Assembly: GCF_009363275.1 (NCBI RefSeq)
Contig: NZ_CP045324.1
Coordinates: forward strand, 3,348,001 to 3,412,000
DNA: 64,000 bases
Direction: 5' to 3'
Origin: Marinobacter sp. THAF197a
GTDB lineage: Bacteria; Pseudomonadota; Gammaproteobacteria; Pseudomonadales; Oleiphilaceae
A program made the translations under genes and the position numbers. This document shows, in pieces, positions 16,345-26,216 of this stretch (within the stretch, counting starts at the first letter, position 1; every line of letters starts with the position of its first letter). The notes under the pieces are model-generated. The model saw nothing but the letters and a program-made list of their open reading frames with translations, searched no databases and was not told the DNA's origin.

Positions 16345-16360
16345 GCGTACACATGTTAGC
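16345..16360. promoter_or_regulatory. FabR-like palindrome before the AraC-type gene
   Basis: GCGTACACATGTTAGC differs at 3 positions from the perfect palindrome before yqfA and, from memory, at one from the E. coli fabA/fabB FabR site. It lies between the divergent AraC-type and trhP genes, closest to the former. Regulator assignment is inference. Confidence 0.5.
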
Positions 16361-16381
16361 CGAGATCAATCAATACGACCT

Positions 16382-16395
16382 TTGAGCAAGATCAA
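16382..16395. promoter_or_regulatory. Near-consensus ANR/FNR box
   Basis: TTGAGCAAGATCAA matches TTGAT-N4-ATCAA at 9 of 10 positions. It is 88 bases before trhP and 67 bases before the AraC-type gene. No clear -10 fixes the direction. Confidence 0.4.
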
Positions 16396-16483
16396 TGGCG
16401 ATGCACTCAGTTTAGGGCAAAATCCACATTTTTCATGATGCCCTTCCTGCAACCACTGATTACCAGAACCACCCGGAGCCCCC

Positions 16484-17806
16484 ATGACCACCCCGGAACT
16501 GCTCGCGCCCGCCGGCACCCCCGAACACCTTGAAACCGCTTTCGCGTACGGCGCCGATGCCGTCTATGCCGGCCAACCACGGTACTCGCTGAGAGTAAGG
16601 AACAACAGTTTCAAAGACGTTTCAGCCCTCGGCGCCGGCATCGAGCGGGCCCACGAACTGGGCAAACAGTTCTACCTTGTATCCAACATAGCACCCCACA
16701 ACGACAAAGTGCGCAGCTACCTGCGAGACCTCGCGCCAGTGCTGGAGCACAAACCAGATGCCCTGATCATGTCTGACCCAGGCCTGATCATGCTGGTGCG
16801 GGAACACTGGCCCGACCAACCGATTCACCTCTCAGTACAGGCCAACGCCGTAAACTGGGCCACCGTTGAGTTCTGGCGCCGCCAGGGCATCAACCGGGTG
16901 ATCCTGTCTCGGGAACTGGCCCTGAACGAAATCCGCGAAATCCGCGAAAAAGTCCCCGAGATGGAACTGGAAGTGTTCGTACACGGCGCGCTGTGCATGG
17001 CCTACTCAGGCCGCTGCCTGCTGTCCGGCTACATGAACCACCGCGACGCCAACCAGGGCGCCTGCACCAACGCCTGCCGCTGGAACTACAAACCGGTACA
17101 ACACAGCCACGACCAGACCGGCGACCTGATCGCCACCTCCGCCAACGCTGTGGAAACATACGAACCCAAAGAAATCCTCCTGGAAGAACCCAACCGCCCC
17201 GGCGGCTTCATCCCCGCCTACGAGGATGAACACGGCACCTACATCATGAACTCCAAAGACCTCCGCGCCGTCCAGCACGTCGCCGAACTGGTCAACATGG
17301 GCGTACACTCCCTGAAAATCGAAGGCCGAACCAAAAGCACCTACTACGTGGCCCGCACCACCCAGGTCTACCGCCAGGCCATCAACGACGCCCTCGCCGG
17401 CAAACCTTTCGACATGCACATGATGAACGAACTCGAAGCCCTCTCGAACCGCGGCTACACCGAAGGTTTCCTCCGCCGCCACGTACCCCAGGAATACCAG
17501 ACCTACGAACAGGGCTCCTCCTACCTCGGCACCCAGCAAGTGGTAGGCACCATTACCGATGCGGATGACCGATGGCTCACCATCGACGTCAAAAACAAAT
17601 TCGCCCCCGGCGACCAACTCGAACTCATCACCCCGTCCGGCAACCTGCGCTTCAGCGCCAACACCATGGAAAACCGCCACGGCGAAGCCATGGACTACGC
17701 CCCAGGCAGCGGCCACATCGTTAAAATCCCCAGGCCGGAGAGCTTGCCGGAGAAGCTGGACTTCACCTATCTGACCAAGATTTTCCCAGAGAACACTGGA
17801 GGTTAA
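16484..17806 (+). CDS. trhP: tRNA hydroxylation protein TrhP (YegQ, peptidase U32 family)
   Basis: Uses prephenate-dependent chemistry to form 5-hydroxyuridine at tRNA position 34, as shown for E. coli TrhP. The 440-residue sequence follows E. coli YegQ closely: ELLAPAGTPEHLETAFAYGA at the start, YAGQPRYSLRVRNN at about 28-41, HLSVQANAVNWATV at about 110-123 and the cysteine-rich GALCMAYSGRCLLSGY plus GACTNACRW near 169-205, which likely binds an Fe-S cluster. It precedes the SUF operon, which could supply that cluster. The gene is complete. Confidence 0.95.
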   Translation: MTTPELLAPAGTPEHLETAFAYGADAVYAGQPRYSLRVRNNSFKDVSALGAGIERAHELGKQFYLVSNIAPHNDKVRSYLRDLAPVLEHKPDALIMSDPGLIMLVREHWPDQPIHLSVQANAVNWATVEFWRRQGINRVILSRELALNEIREIREKVPEMELEVFVHGALCMAYSGRCLLSGYMNHRDANQGACTNACRWNYKPVQHSHDQTGDLIATSANAVETYEPKEILLEEPNRPGGFIPAYEDEHGTYIMNSKDLRAVQHVAELVNMGVHSLKIEGRTKSTYYVARTTQVYRQAINDALAGKPFDMHMMNELEALSNRGYTEGFLRRHVPQEYQTYEQGSSYLGTQQVVGTITDADDRWLTIDVKNKFAPGDQLELITPSGNLRFSANTMENRHGEAMDYAPGSGHIVKIPRPESLPEKLDFTYLTKIFPENTGG

Positions 17807-17855
17807 CCCATCTCCAGGGCCATCTTGAGGCAGCGGCCACCACAATATACGCGGA

Positions 17856-17960
17856 GTCGGGCGGGTAGGGCCTCCCAAAACCTTGCGGAGCCAGGGATGG
17901 CGGAGCAGAGCGTACAAGGACGTATTCACAGCGTGTTTTGGGAGGCCCTACCCGCCCGAC
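17856..17960 (+). repeat. Nested-hairpin repeat, copy A
   Basis: Outer arms 17856-17881 and 17935-17960 are a perfect 26-bp inverted repeat. Between them lie a short inner hairpin (GCCAGGGATGGC) and the conserved core (about 17908-17934) containing GAGCGTACAAGGACG and TATTCACAGCGT. It is 49 bases past trhP and 120 bases before the suf promoter. Same architecture as copies at 19802, 19993 and 46936. Confidence 0.9.
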
Positions 17961-18082
17961 GTCCTGCACCATAAAAGCAGGCCAGCAGCGCCACTCTCCA
18001 GCACCAAAGTCTATCAAGGCAATAACCGCCCCCTTAGTGCCCCGAGGGCCGATTAAGGTATAATCCCTACACAACCGATTTA

Positions 18083-18115
18083 ATACCTGACTAAATTACT
18101 CTGGTATTGTATAAT
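18083..18115 (+). promoter_or_regulatory. suf operon promoter with IscR type 1-like box
   Basis: A -35 CTGACT (18087-18092), 17-base spacer and a consensus -10 TATAAT (18110-18115) form a strong sigma-70 promoter about 195 bases before sufB. Overlapping the -35 and spacer is ATACCTGACT...ACTCTGGTAT (18083-18107), which fits the IscR type 1 pattern for binding of the [2Fe-2S] repressor. No Rrf2/IscR gene is adjacent. Confidence 0.75.
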
Positions 18116-18316
18116 CGCTCGCCAGAAGCAACGGGAAAACGGCCAAAAAAGCCCGCCCCGTCATCCAAAAACCGATTGCAGGGCGTACTCAAGGACACGA
18201 GCGACCACTGCAACGCCAGCAAACAGATGACATCCGCCGACACCACCCAGCCAAAGGTATGCTCGGCGAAACACAGGGCACCATGCCCAAGATGAGAGAA
18301 TTACGGAGCGACGATC

Positions 18317-19765
<1,449 letters not shown>

Positions 19766-19801
19766 TCTTTATGGCCCCGCTGGCCTTGGTGGGGGTCAGC
19801 A

Positions 19802-19899
19802 AGCCGGGTGGTACTTTCCGGGACACGCTGTGAATACGTCCCTGTACGCTCCGCAAAAACATCCATGTTTTTGAGGGTCCCGGAAAGTACCACCCGGCT
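19802..19899 (-). repeat. Nested-hairpin repeat, copy B
   Basis: Arms 19802-19823 and 19878-19899 are a perfect 22-bp inverted repeat, extendable by about four more bases past one mismatch. The core CACGCTGTGAATACG with CCTGTACGCTC (19824-19850) reads in the opposite orientation to copies A and C. The inner hairpin CAAAAACAT/ATGTTTTTG is a perfect 9-bp stem. Confidence 0.9.
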
Positions 19900-19992
19900 C
19901 GCTGCCGCAGACACTGGGCGGGCACCTGCACGAACGAAGCAAATGCAACAAAGCCGTTATAGTTTGGACGGCCGAGAAATAAGTATCGCGGA

Positions 19993-20096
19993 AGCCGTTG
20001 GGCAGGCCCTTCCGGGATCGTCAAAATCAAGGATGATTTTGTCGAGCGTACAGGGACGTATTCACAGCGTATCCCGGAAGGGCCTGCCCAACGGCT
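19993..20096 (+). repeat. Nested-hairpin repeat, copy C
   Basis: Arms 19993-20018 and 20071-20096 are a perfect 26-bp inverted repeat. The inner hairpin CAAAATCA/TGATTTTG is 8 bp, followed by the core GAGCGTACAGGGACG and TATTCACAGCGT ending at 20070. It lies in the sufB-sufC spacer 93 bases after copy B, in opposite orientation. The 407-base gap 19766-20172 holds no gene besides these two elements. Confidence 0.9.
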
Positions 20097-20172
20097 GACT
20101 CACCCATGGTCAGGGCTACCGTGAGAGGGTGGGGCAAAGAATTCAGACGGTTAAAAAGAGAGAAGCGTACAA

Positions 20173-20934
20173 ATGCTGAGCATCAAAAACCTGCACGCCT
20201 CCGTTGAGGGCAAAGAAATCCTCAAAGGCATCAACTTGGAGATCAAAGCCGGGGAAGTTCACGCCATTATGGGCCCGAACGGTTCCGGTAAGAGTACCCT
20301 GTCACAGGTTCTGGCAGGCAACGACGCATTTGAAGTTACCAGCGGCGAAGTCACCCTCAATGGCGACAACCTGCTGGATCAGGAAACCGAAGAGCGCGCC
20401 CGCGAAGGTATCTTCCTGGCGTTCCAGTACCCGGTGGAAATCCCCGGTGTCAGCAACCTTCAGTTCCTGCGCACCGCCGTAAACGCCATGCGCAAGCACC
20501 GGGGTGAGGAAGAAATGAACGCCGCGGAATTCATGAAGCTGGCCAAAGAAGTCTCCAAACAGGTAGACCTGGATCCGGCCTTCCTCAAGCGCGGCGTCAA
20601 CGAAGGCTTCTCCGGCGGCGAGAAAAAGCGCAACGAAATCATGCAGGCGCTGCTGCTGCAGCCGAAACTGGCCATTCTGGACGAAACCGACTCCGGCCTG
20701 GACATCGACGCCCTGAAAGTGGTGTCCGATGGTGTTAACGCCCTGCGCTCAGAAGATCGCGCTATTTTGATGGTGACCCACTACCAGCGCCTGCTGAACC
20801 ACATTGTGCCCGACTACGTGCACGTGCTGGCCGGCGGCAAGATCATCAAGTCCGGCGGCCGTGAGCTCGCCCTGGAACTGGAAGAGAAAGGTTACGGCTG
20901 GTTGGGCATCAAAGACGAAGACACCAGCAACTGA
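20173..20934 (+). CDS. sufC: Fe-S assembly ATPase SufC
   Basis: ABC-type ATPase that drives conformational change of SufB-SufD. The 253-residue protein has Walker A GPNGSGKST at about 34-42, Q-loop FQYPVEIPG, signature SGGEKKRNEI near 145-154, Walker B LAILDETDSGLD near 165-176 and switch VTHYQR. The SufC-specific DETDSGLD is clear. A GAGAGAAG site precedes the ATG. Fifteen bases separate it from sufD. Given the two hairpins upstream, its expression may differ from sufB. Confidence 0.97.
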   Translation: MLSIKNLHASVEGKEILKGINLEIKAGEVHAIMGPNGSGKSTLSQVLAGNDAFEVTSGEVTLNGDNLLDQETEERAREGIFLAFQYPVEIPGVSNLQFLRTAVNAMRKHRGEEEMNAAEFMKLAKEVSKQVDLDPAFLKRGVNEGFSGGEKKRNEIMQALLLQPKLAILDETDSGLDIDALKVVSDGVNALRSEDRAILMVTHYQRLLNHIVPDYVHVLAGGKIIKSGGRELALELEEKGYGWLGIKDEDTSN

Positions 20935-20949
20935 TCAGGAGGTCGCGGA

Positions 20950-22236
20950 ATGAAATCAGCACCCACGCTTTCCAGCGCCTTCCTGCACCCGGCCGGGCAA
21001 TCTTTGCCGGAGCCGTTGCTGGCGCTGCGTAAACAACGGGCCAGCGCACTGGTGGACATGCCACTGCCGACCCGAAAAACCGAGAACTGGAAGTATTCCA
21101 GCAAGTACCTGAAGCTGGCCGACGATATGGCCATCTCTTTGCCCGCTGAAGGCAAAGGCGGCAACAGCCTGGCGGTGCCGGGTTACAAGGTTGTTTTCAA
21201 TAACGGTGTGATGATCCCGGAAGCCAGTGAGTATCCGGACCTGAACGGCATCATCATCCAGAGTTTCAGTGATCTGGATGAAGACGATGCCAAGGCGGTG
21301 TCATTGCAATTGGGCTGCACCCTGGACCATGATCAGGCGCAGTTTGCCCGCGTGAACGGCGCCCGTTTTGAGGACGGCCTGTTGATTCGCCTGAAGCCGG
21401 GTGCCGTGCTCGACCAGCCGCTGTTTGTGATCCACGAAACCACCGCTGATGCCAGTGGTTCGGCCTATCCGCGCATATACGTGGAAGCCGGCGCCAACAG
21501 CCAGATGACGCTGGTGGAAGAATACATTTCCAGTGGTGATGCAAGCGCCCTGGTTAACACCGTTACCGAATTCAACCTGGCCGATGGCGCCAACATCACC
21601 AGCATTCGCCTGAACATGGAAGGCGAAAACGTTCAGCACATTGGCGCTACCGGCGTTCTGCAGCAACGCAGCTCCCGGTTCGAAAGCCACTGCGTGGGCT
21701 TCGGCGGCCCACTGCGTCGGCACGACCTGCAGGTTCGCCTGGAAGGTGAAGGGGCCGAAACCAAGCTTAATGGTGTGGTGGTTACCCAAGGCAAACAGCA
21801 TTACGACAACCACACATCCATTGACCATGTGGCTGCCCACTGCAACAGCGAAGAGACCTACCGCAATATTGCTGCGGACCAATCCCACGCTATCTTCAAC
21901 GGCCGGATTCATATCCACCAGGACGCCCAGAAGTCCAACGCGGATATGAACAACAAAAACCTGCTGCTGTCTAACGGTGCAGAGATCGATACAAAGCCGG
22001 AACTGGAGATCTATGCGGACGACGTCAAGTGCGCACACGGCGCCACCATTGGCCAGCTGGATGAAACCTCGGTGTTCTATCTGGTATCCCGCGGCATTGG
22101 CCGCCGGCAGGCCAACGTGTTGTTGACCATGGCGTTTATCAATGAGCTGGTGCAGCAGATTCCGGTGGAAGCCGTGCGCGAAACTGCCCAGGCGCGGCTC
22201 AACGATTTCTTTGAGCAAACCTTTCAGGAGGCCTGA
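20950..22236 (+). CDS. sufD: Fe-S assembly protein SufD
   Basis: SufB paralogue that completes the SufBC2D complex and is needed for iron entry. The 428-residue protein has an N-terminal helical part with RKTENWKYSSKYLK at about 42-55, then the beta-helix core, and the C-terminal YADDVKCAHGATIGQLDE motif, which bears the His and Cys of the SufB-SufD interface. AGGAGG precedes the start. Four bases separate the stop from the sufS start. Confidence 0.96.
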   Translation: MKSAPTLSSAFLHPAGQSLPEPLLALRKQRASALVDMPLPTRKTENWKYSSKYLKLADDMAISLPAEGKGGNSLAVPGYKVVFNNGVMIPEASEYPDLNGIIIQSFSDLDEDDAKAVSLQLGCTLDHDQAQFARVNGARFEDGLLIRLKPGAVLDQPLFVIHETTADASGSAYPRIYVEAGANSQMTLVEEYISSGDASALVNTVTEFNLADGANITSIRLNMEGENVQHIGATGVLQQRSSRFESHCVGFGGPLRRHDLQVRLEGEGAETKLNGVVVTQGKQHYDNHTSIDHVAAHCNSEETYRNIAADQSHAIFNGRIHIHQDAQKSNADMNNKNLLLSNGAEIDTKPELEIYADDVKCAHGATIGQLDETSVFYLVSRGIGRRQANVLLTMAFINELVQQIPVEAVRETAQARLNDFFEQTFQEA

Positions 22237-22240
22237 GGGC

Positions 22241-23494
22241 ATGACTGACCTGTCCGTGGTAAAGAACACCAACTCCCCGGCGTTTGATGTAGAAGCCATC
22301 CGCCGAGACTTCCCGATCCTGGCACAGGAAATCAACGGGAAGCCGCTGGTGTATCTGGACAACGGCGCTTCGGCCCAGAAGCCGCAGGCGGTGTTGGATG
22401 CCATGGATCGCTACTACAGGGAAATGCACTCGAACGTGCACCGGGGCGCCCATACCCTGGGGGACCGCGCCACAACGGCTTTTGAAGGTGCCCGGGAAAT
22501 CGTGCGGCACTTCCTGAACGCTCCCAGCACCAAAGAAATCATCTGGACCCGGGGCACCACGGAGGCCATCAACCTGGTGGCCAATGGCCTGGCTCCGCGC
22601 CTGAAAGCCGGCGATGAGATCCTGGTCAGTCATATGGAACACCACGCCAACATCGTGCCCTGGCAGATGATCGCCGAGCGCACTGGCGCCAAAGTGGTCC
22701 CTGTGCAGGTTACCCCCGAAGGCGAGCTTGACCTTGATTCATTCAACAGCCTGCTGAACGAGCGCACGCGAGTATTGGCCCTTACCCACGTGTCCAACGT
22801 GCTGGGCACAGTAAACCCGGTGGCGCCACTGATCGAACAGGCGAAGAAACAGGGCGTGATCACCCTGATTGACGGCGCCCAGGCCGTGCCCCACTTCAAG
22901 CCGGATGTGCAGGCGCTGGGTTGCGATTTCTACGTGTTTTCATCCCACAAACTGTTCGGCCCCACCGGCATCGGTGTGCTGTATGGCCGTGCAGAACTGC
23001 TGGAAGAAATGCCACCTTATCAGGGTGGAGGCGAGATGATTGAGCGGGTGTCGTTCGAGCGCACCACCTGGAACGTTCTGCCCTACAAGTTTGAAGCTGG
23101 AACTCCGGCAATTGCCGAAGCCGTCGGCCTCGCGGCCGCGATAGACTACCTGGACAGACTAGACCGCCAGGCCATGGAAGCGGCAGAAAATGCCCTGCTT
23201 ATCCGTGCCAACGAGCTGGTAGAGACGGTTCCGGGCATGGAGATTATCGGCACCGCGAGGCAGAAAGTACCGGTAATGTCCTTCAAGATTGCCGGCCTGC
23301 ACCCAAGCGACATCGGCACCCTACTGGACCAGCAAGGCATTGCCATCCGCACCGGTCACCACTGCGCGATGCCACTGATGGATTTCTACGGAGTACCCGG
23401 TACAGCCCGGGCTTCATTTGCGTTCTACAATACGCTGGAAGAGGTCGAGAAACTGTTTACCGGCCTGCAAAAGATCCAGCGCCTGTTTGCCTGA
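22241..23494 (+). CDS. sufS: Cysteine desulfurase SufS
   Basis: PLP enzyme that takes sulfur from cysteine as a persulfide and passes it to SufE. The 417-residue type II desulfurase has the PLP lysine in SSHKLFGPTG (Lys237) and the active-site cysteine in RTGHHCAMPLM (Cys375), with the short loop of group II enzymes. The frame is open upstream inside sufD; the ATG at 22241 with AGGAGG before it gives the right N-terminus. Confidence 0.97.
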   Translation: MTDLSVVKNTNSPAFDVEAIRRDFPILAQEINGKPLVYLDNGASAQKPQAVLDAMDRYYREMHSNVHRGAHTLGDRATTAFEGAREIVRHFLNAPSTKEIIWTRGTTEAINLVANGLAPRLKAGDEILVSHMEHHANIVPWQMIAERTGAKVVPVQVTPEGELDLDSFNSLLNERTRVLALTHVSNVLGTVNPVAPLIEQAKKQGVITLIDGAQAVPHFKPDVQALGCDFYVFSSHKLFGPTGIGVLYGRAELLEEMPPYQGGGEMIERVSFERTTWNVLPYKFEAGTPAIAEAVGLAAAIDYLDRLDRQAMEAAENALLIRANELVETVPGMEIIGTARQKVPVMSFKIAGLHPSDIGTLLDQQGIAIRTGHHCAMPLMDFYGVPGTARASFAFYNTLEEVEKLFTGLQKIQRLFA

Positions 23495-23506
23495 GGAGGT
23501 GGAAAC

Positions 23507-23863
23507 ATGTCAGCCGAAGTCTTCACCCCAAATGATGTGAACGTGACCATGACTCCGACGGCGGTCAAACACGTTCGCAAACAACTGGATAAAAAACCGG
23601 AAGCCAAGGGCATTCGCCTGGCCATCAAAAAGAGTGGCTGCTCCGGCTTCAAGTATGAAACCCAGTGGGTGGAAACCCCGGAATCCGATGACCGTATTTT
23701 TACCATCGACGGTGTGGACGTGTTCGTAAAGCAGGAACACCTGCCCCTGGTGAATGGTATTGAAATCGACTTTGTCACCGAGGGCGTGAACTCGCTGTTC
23801 CGCTTCCGCAACCCGAATGCTACGGCAGAATGTGGGTGTGGCGAGAGTTTTACGGTGGCTTGA
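23507..23863 (+). CDS. sufA: A-type Fe-S carrier SufA
   Basis: A 118-residue HesB/IscA-type carrier that accepts clusters from SufBCD and delivers them to apoproteins. The three ligand cysteines are visible: SGCSG at about 44-48 and ECGCGESF near the C-terminus. GAGGTGG precedes the start 12 bases after sufS. It is followed by a spacer of 117 bases holding a palindromic element before sufT. Confidence 0.95.
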   Translation: MSAEVFTPNDVNVTMTPTAVKHVRKQLDKKPEAKGIRLAIKKSGCSGFKYETQWVETPESDDRIFTIDGVDVFVKQEHLPLVNGIEIDFVTEGVNSLFRFRNPNATAECGCGESFTVA

Positions 23864-23874
23864 AATACAAATTA

Positions 23875-23950
23875 GCCACGGACGACACGGACCATCACGG
23901 ACGGAAAGATAAAGGTTTTTCTAGTCCGTGTTCGTCAGTGCCGTCTGTGG
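23875..23950. repeat. Palindromic intergenic element of a second family
   Basis: The left arm from about 23875 (GCCACGGACGACACGGAC...) and the right arm to about 23950 (...GTGCCGTCTGTGGC) form a roughly 28-bp inverted repeat with about five mismatches around a 21-base AT-rich middle. Sequence and plan differ from the nested-hairpin family. It fills most of the sufA-sufT spacer. Similar CCACGGACGACACGGAC-like intergenic repeats are, from memory, common in environmental bacteria. Confidence 0.75.
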
Positions 23951-23980
23951 CCAAAAGAGCTTTAGAAAGGCTGATAGAGC

Positions 23981-24523
23981 ATGCAAGAACGCGAAGTCGT
24001 ACTGACAAAACGCGAAGTGGAAGCCCGGCTGGTGCCTTCCGGTACGGAAATCATGATTCCGTCGGACACCTTCGTGACCATCACCCAGTCCCTCGGTGGC
24101 ACCTTTACCGTAGCGGTGAATGGCAACCTGGCTCGCATTGAAGGTCACGACGCAGACGCCCTGGGTAAGCAGCCCCTGGAAAGCAGCTTTGAGACCCCGG
24201 AAGACGGCACCATCAACGAAAACCAGGTGTGGGAAGCCCTGCGCAACTGCTATGACCCGGAAATCCCGGTGAACGTGGTGGACCTGGGCCTGATCTACAA
24301 CTGCAAAATCGAGAACGGCACCGAAGACGGCAACCACATTCACATCACCATGACCCTCACCGCCGCGGGCTGTGGCATGGGGCCCGTCATCACCAACGAT
24401 GTGCAAACCAAGGTGGAGCATGTCCCCAACGTCGACAAGGTAACGGTTGAGCTGACCTTTGATCCGCCCTGGAACAACGATATGCTCACCGACGAAGCCA
24501 AACTCGAACTGGGAATGCTATGA
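23981..24523 (+). CDS. sufT: Fe-S maturation protein SufT (DUF59/MIP18 domain)
   Basis: A 180-residue protein with an N-terminal part specific to SufT (about 1-75, containing LTKREVEARLVPSG) and a C-terminal DUF59 domain at about 76-178 (YDPEIPVNVVDLGLIYN, GCGMGPVI, ELTFDPPWNNDML). SufT helps mature Fe-S proteins under high demand in other bacteria. The stop overlaps the sufE start by four bases (ATGA), showing translational coupling within the SUF operon. Confidence 0.93.
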   Translation: MQEREVVLTKREVEARLVPSGTEIMIPSDTFVTITQSLGGTFTVAVNGNLARIEGHDADALGKQPLESSFETPEDGTINENQVWEALRNCYDPEIPVNVVDLGLIYNCKIENGTEDGNHIHITMTLTAAGCGMGPVITNDVQTKVEHVPNVDKVTVELTFDPPWNNDMLTDEAKLELGML

Positions 24524-24978
24524 CCGCCAGCAAGGAACAATTTCTCGACAACCCTCTGGGGGTAAAAACCACCCTGGAAGACGTTCTGGACGCCTTTGAG
24601 TTTCTGGACGATTGGGAAGAGCGCTACGCCTACATCGTCGACCTGGGCAAACAGTTGCCGGCATTCCCGGATGACGAGCGGACAGAAGAGAATTACGTGC
24701 ATGGCTGCCAGAGTCAGGTGTGGCTGGTTCACCATCACGATGAGGACAGCGGCAAACTGTTCCTGCTGATCGACTCAGACGCCATCATCGTGCGCGGTCT
24801 GGCGGCCATTATACTGGTAGCCCTGAACGGCAAGACACCGCGAGAATTGTTGGCCACCGACATCGATGAACTGTTTGAACAACTGGACCTGTTCCGCCAT
24901 ATCTCCCCGACACGGGGTAACGGCCTGCGGGCTATGGTCGGGAAGATCCGGGACATCGCGGCGGCCGAGGCCGCCTGA
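24520..24978 (+). CDS. sufE: Sulfur acceptor protein SufE
   Basis: Accepts the persulfide from SufS and stimulates it. The 152-residue protein carries the acceptor cysteine in ENYVHGCQSQVWL (Cys63) and the conserved RGLAAIILVALNG helix. It starts inside the sufT stop (four-base overlap) and is the last gene of the SUF operon; its stop is two bases from that of the convergent flgT. Confidence 0.95.
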   Translation: MTASKEQFLDNPLGVKTTLEDVLDAFEFLDDWEERYAYIVDLGKQLPAFPDDERTEENYVHGCQSQVWLVHHHDEDSGKLFLLIDSDAIIVRGLAAIILVALNGKTPRELLATDIDELFEQLDLFRHISPTRGNGLRAMVGKIRDIAAAEAA

Positions 24979-24980
24979 TC

Positions 24981-26183
24981 TCACCAGATTATCGCCATAT
25001 CGTCTCTCTGGATATTTACCTGGCCACCGGTCACCGGCAGGCGACCGGTGCTGAAATCCGGGTGGACGTTATCGAGGGTAATGGACACCTTCGCATCCGT
25101 CAGCTCCGGTGTACCATCCAGTGAATCGAAATAGCGCTGACTACGGTAGATATTGAGCTCGTCGCCCGGCCGCAATCCGGCTGTCGCGCCGGAAGCCAGG
25201 GTCACACGATTGCTCTCCACACGGGTCACCCGGGCCATGAACGGTTGACACGCCAGCGCATTGTTCACGGCTATCGCCATGTCATCAATCACGCCTGACA
25301 CCGCCTGCCCCCACTCCGATTTTTCAAAGCCGGCCGAAGCAAAGCTCCCCGTGCCAGCACCTTTCGGATCCCAGCGGGCAGAAGTTTCAAAGCGCTGACG
25401 AAACACTGGCGAACCGCTGAAGCCATCGAACACCATCACTTCTGCTTCAAAGCGGCGACTGGTATCCACCAGGCCAATGCCACGCTGCATGCGATTGACG
25501 ATGGAACTGCCCCAGGCGTTTGGATCTGCTACCCCAATATCGCGAATCACACCCGACACCACGAATTGTGCTCCCAGTTCCCGGGCCAGCTGGACCACAT
25601 TAGTCAAATGATTCGCCGCCAGATTCTGGCGCGAGGTCGGTGCGTCCGGCAGCTCGCTAAACAATTGCAACGAGGTAGACCCAAGCACCTGCATTCTGCC
25701 CTGAGACTGCAAGCGGGCAATCAGTGCCTGCGGCAATTTCTCGCCGGCATCATCGAGCCCCGGGTTTCCTCCCTGCTGTGGCCGGACAATCGGAAATCCT
25801 GTCACTGCAACTCGCTTGCGCAGCCCGGAGGCTTCTCCGGCCTTACAGCTTTCGGTACCAGCGGCATCCGCCATCTCGGCCCGCACCACCACCCGCAAAA
25901 GGTTGCCGCTGCGGTATTCATCCACGATGGTGGCATTGCGTAACTGGGCAGTGGCCGAAAGCCGGGTTCGGGACTGTGTCAGCTCACCGTTCTCAAGAGT
26001 ATCCTGGGTGCTTACGCTGGCCTCGTACTGCAGGGCGAGATCGCGCATGGCCGCCTGCCGGGCCTCGGCACGGGCCTGGTCCAGATTGTTCTCCCGGATA
26101 TTGGCATGGCCTACTCCCTCAAGCACCGCGGCACTGACCACGCCCGAGCAGACCCAAAGCAACACTAGAACAAAGGCTTTCAT
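24981..26183 (-). CDS. flgT: Flagellar H-ring protein FlgT
   Basis: A 400-residue exported protein with a signal peptide ending VVSAAV. It shows the three FlgT parts: N-domain (LEGVGHANIRENNLDQARAE, about 20-110), middle domain with KRVAVTGFPIVRP near 126, and a C-terminal SH3-like part (VTLASGATAGLRPGDELNIY) near 335. In Vibrio FlgT forms the H-ring around the basal body in the periplasm. The ATG at 26183, preceded by GGGAGAAG, is preferred over one 21 bases upstream. Second gene of a flgP-flgT pair. Confidence 0.85.
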   Translation of the reverse strand: MKAFVLVLLWVCSGVVSAAVLEGVGHANIRENNLDQARAEARQAAMRDLALQYEASVSTQDTLENGELTQSRTRLSATAQLRNATIVDEYRSGNLLRVVVRAEMADAAGTESCKAGEASGLRKRVAVTGFPIVRPQQGGNPGLDDAGEKLPQALIARLQSQGRMQVLGSTSLQLFSELPDAPTSRQNLAANHLTNVVQLARELGAQFVVSGVIRDIGVADPNAWGSSIVNRMQRGIGLVDTSRRFEAEVMVFDGFSGSPVFRQRFETSARWDPKGAGTGSFASAGFEKSEWGQAVSGVIDDMAIAVNNALACQPFMARVTRVESNRVTLASGATAGLRPGDELNIYRSQRYFDSLDGTPELTDAKVSITLDNVHPDFSTGRLPVTGGQVNIQRDDMAIIW

Positions 26184-26216
26184 ACTTCTCCCGCATTCCG
26201 CCAAGGCATTAGCGGA

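Noticed and set aside
18107..18295. 62-codon frame in the suf leader
   Set aside because: Begins in the promoter -10 region without an ATG or ribosome site; likely untranslated leader.
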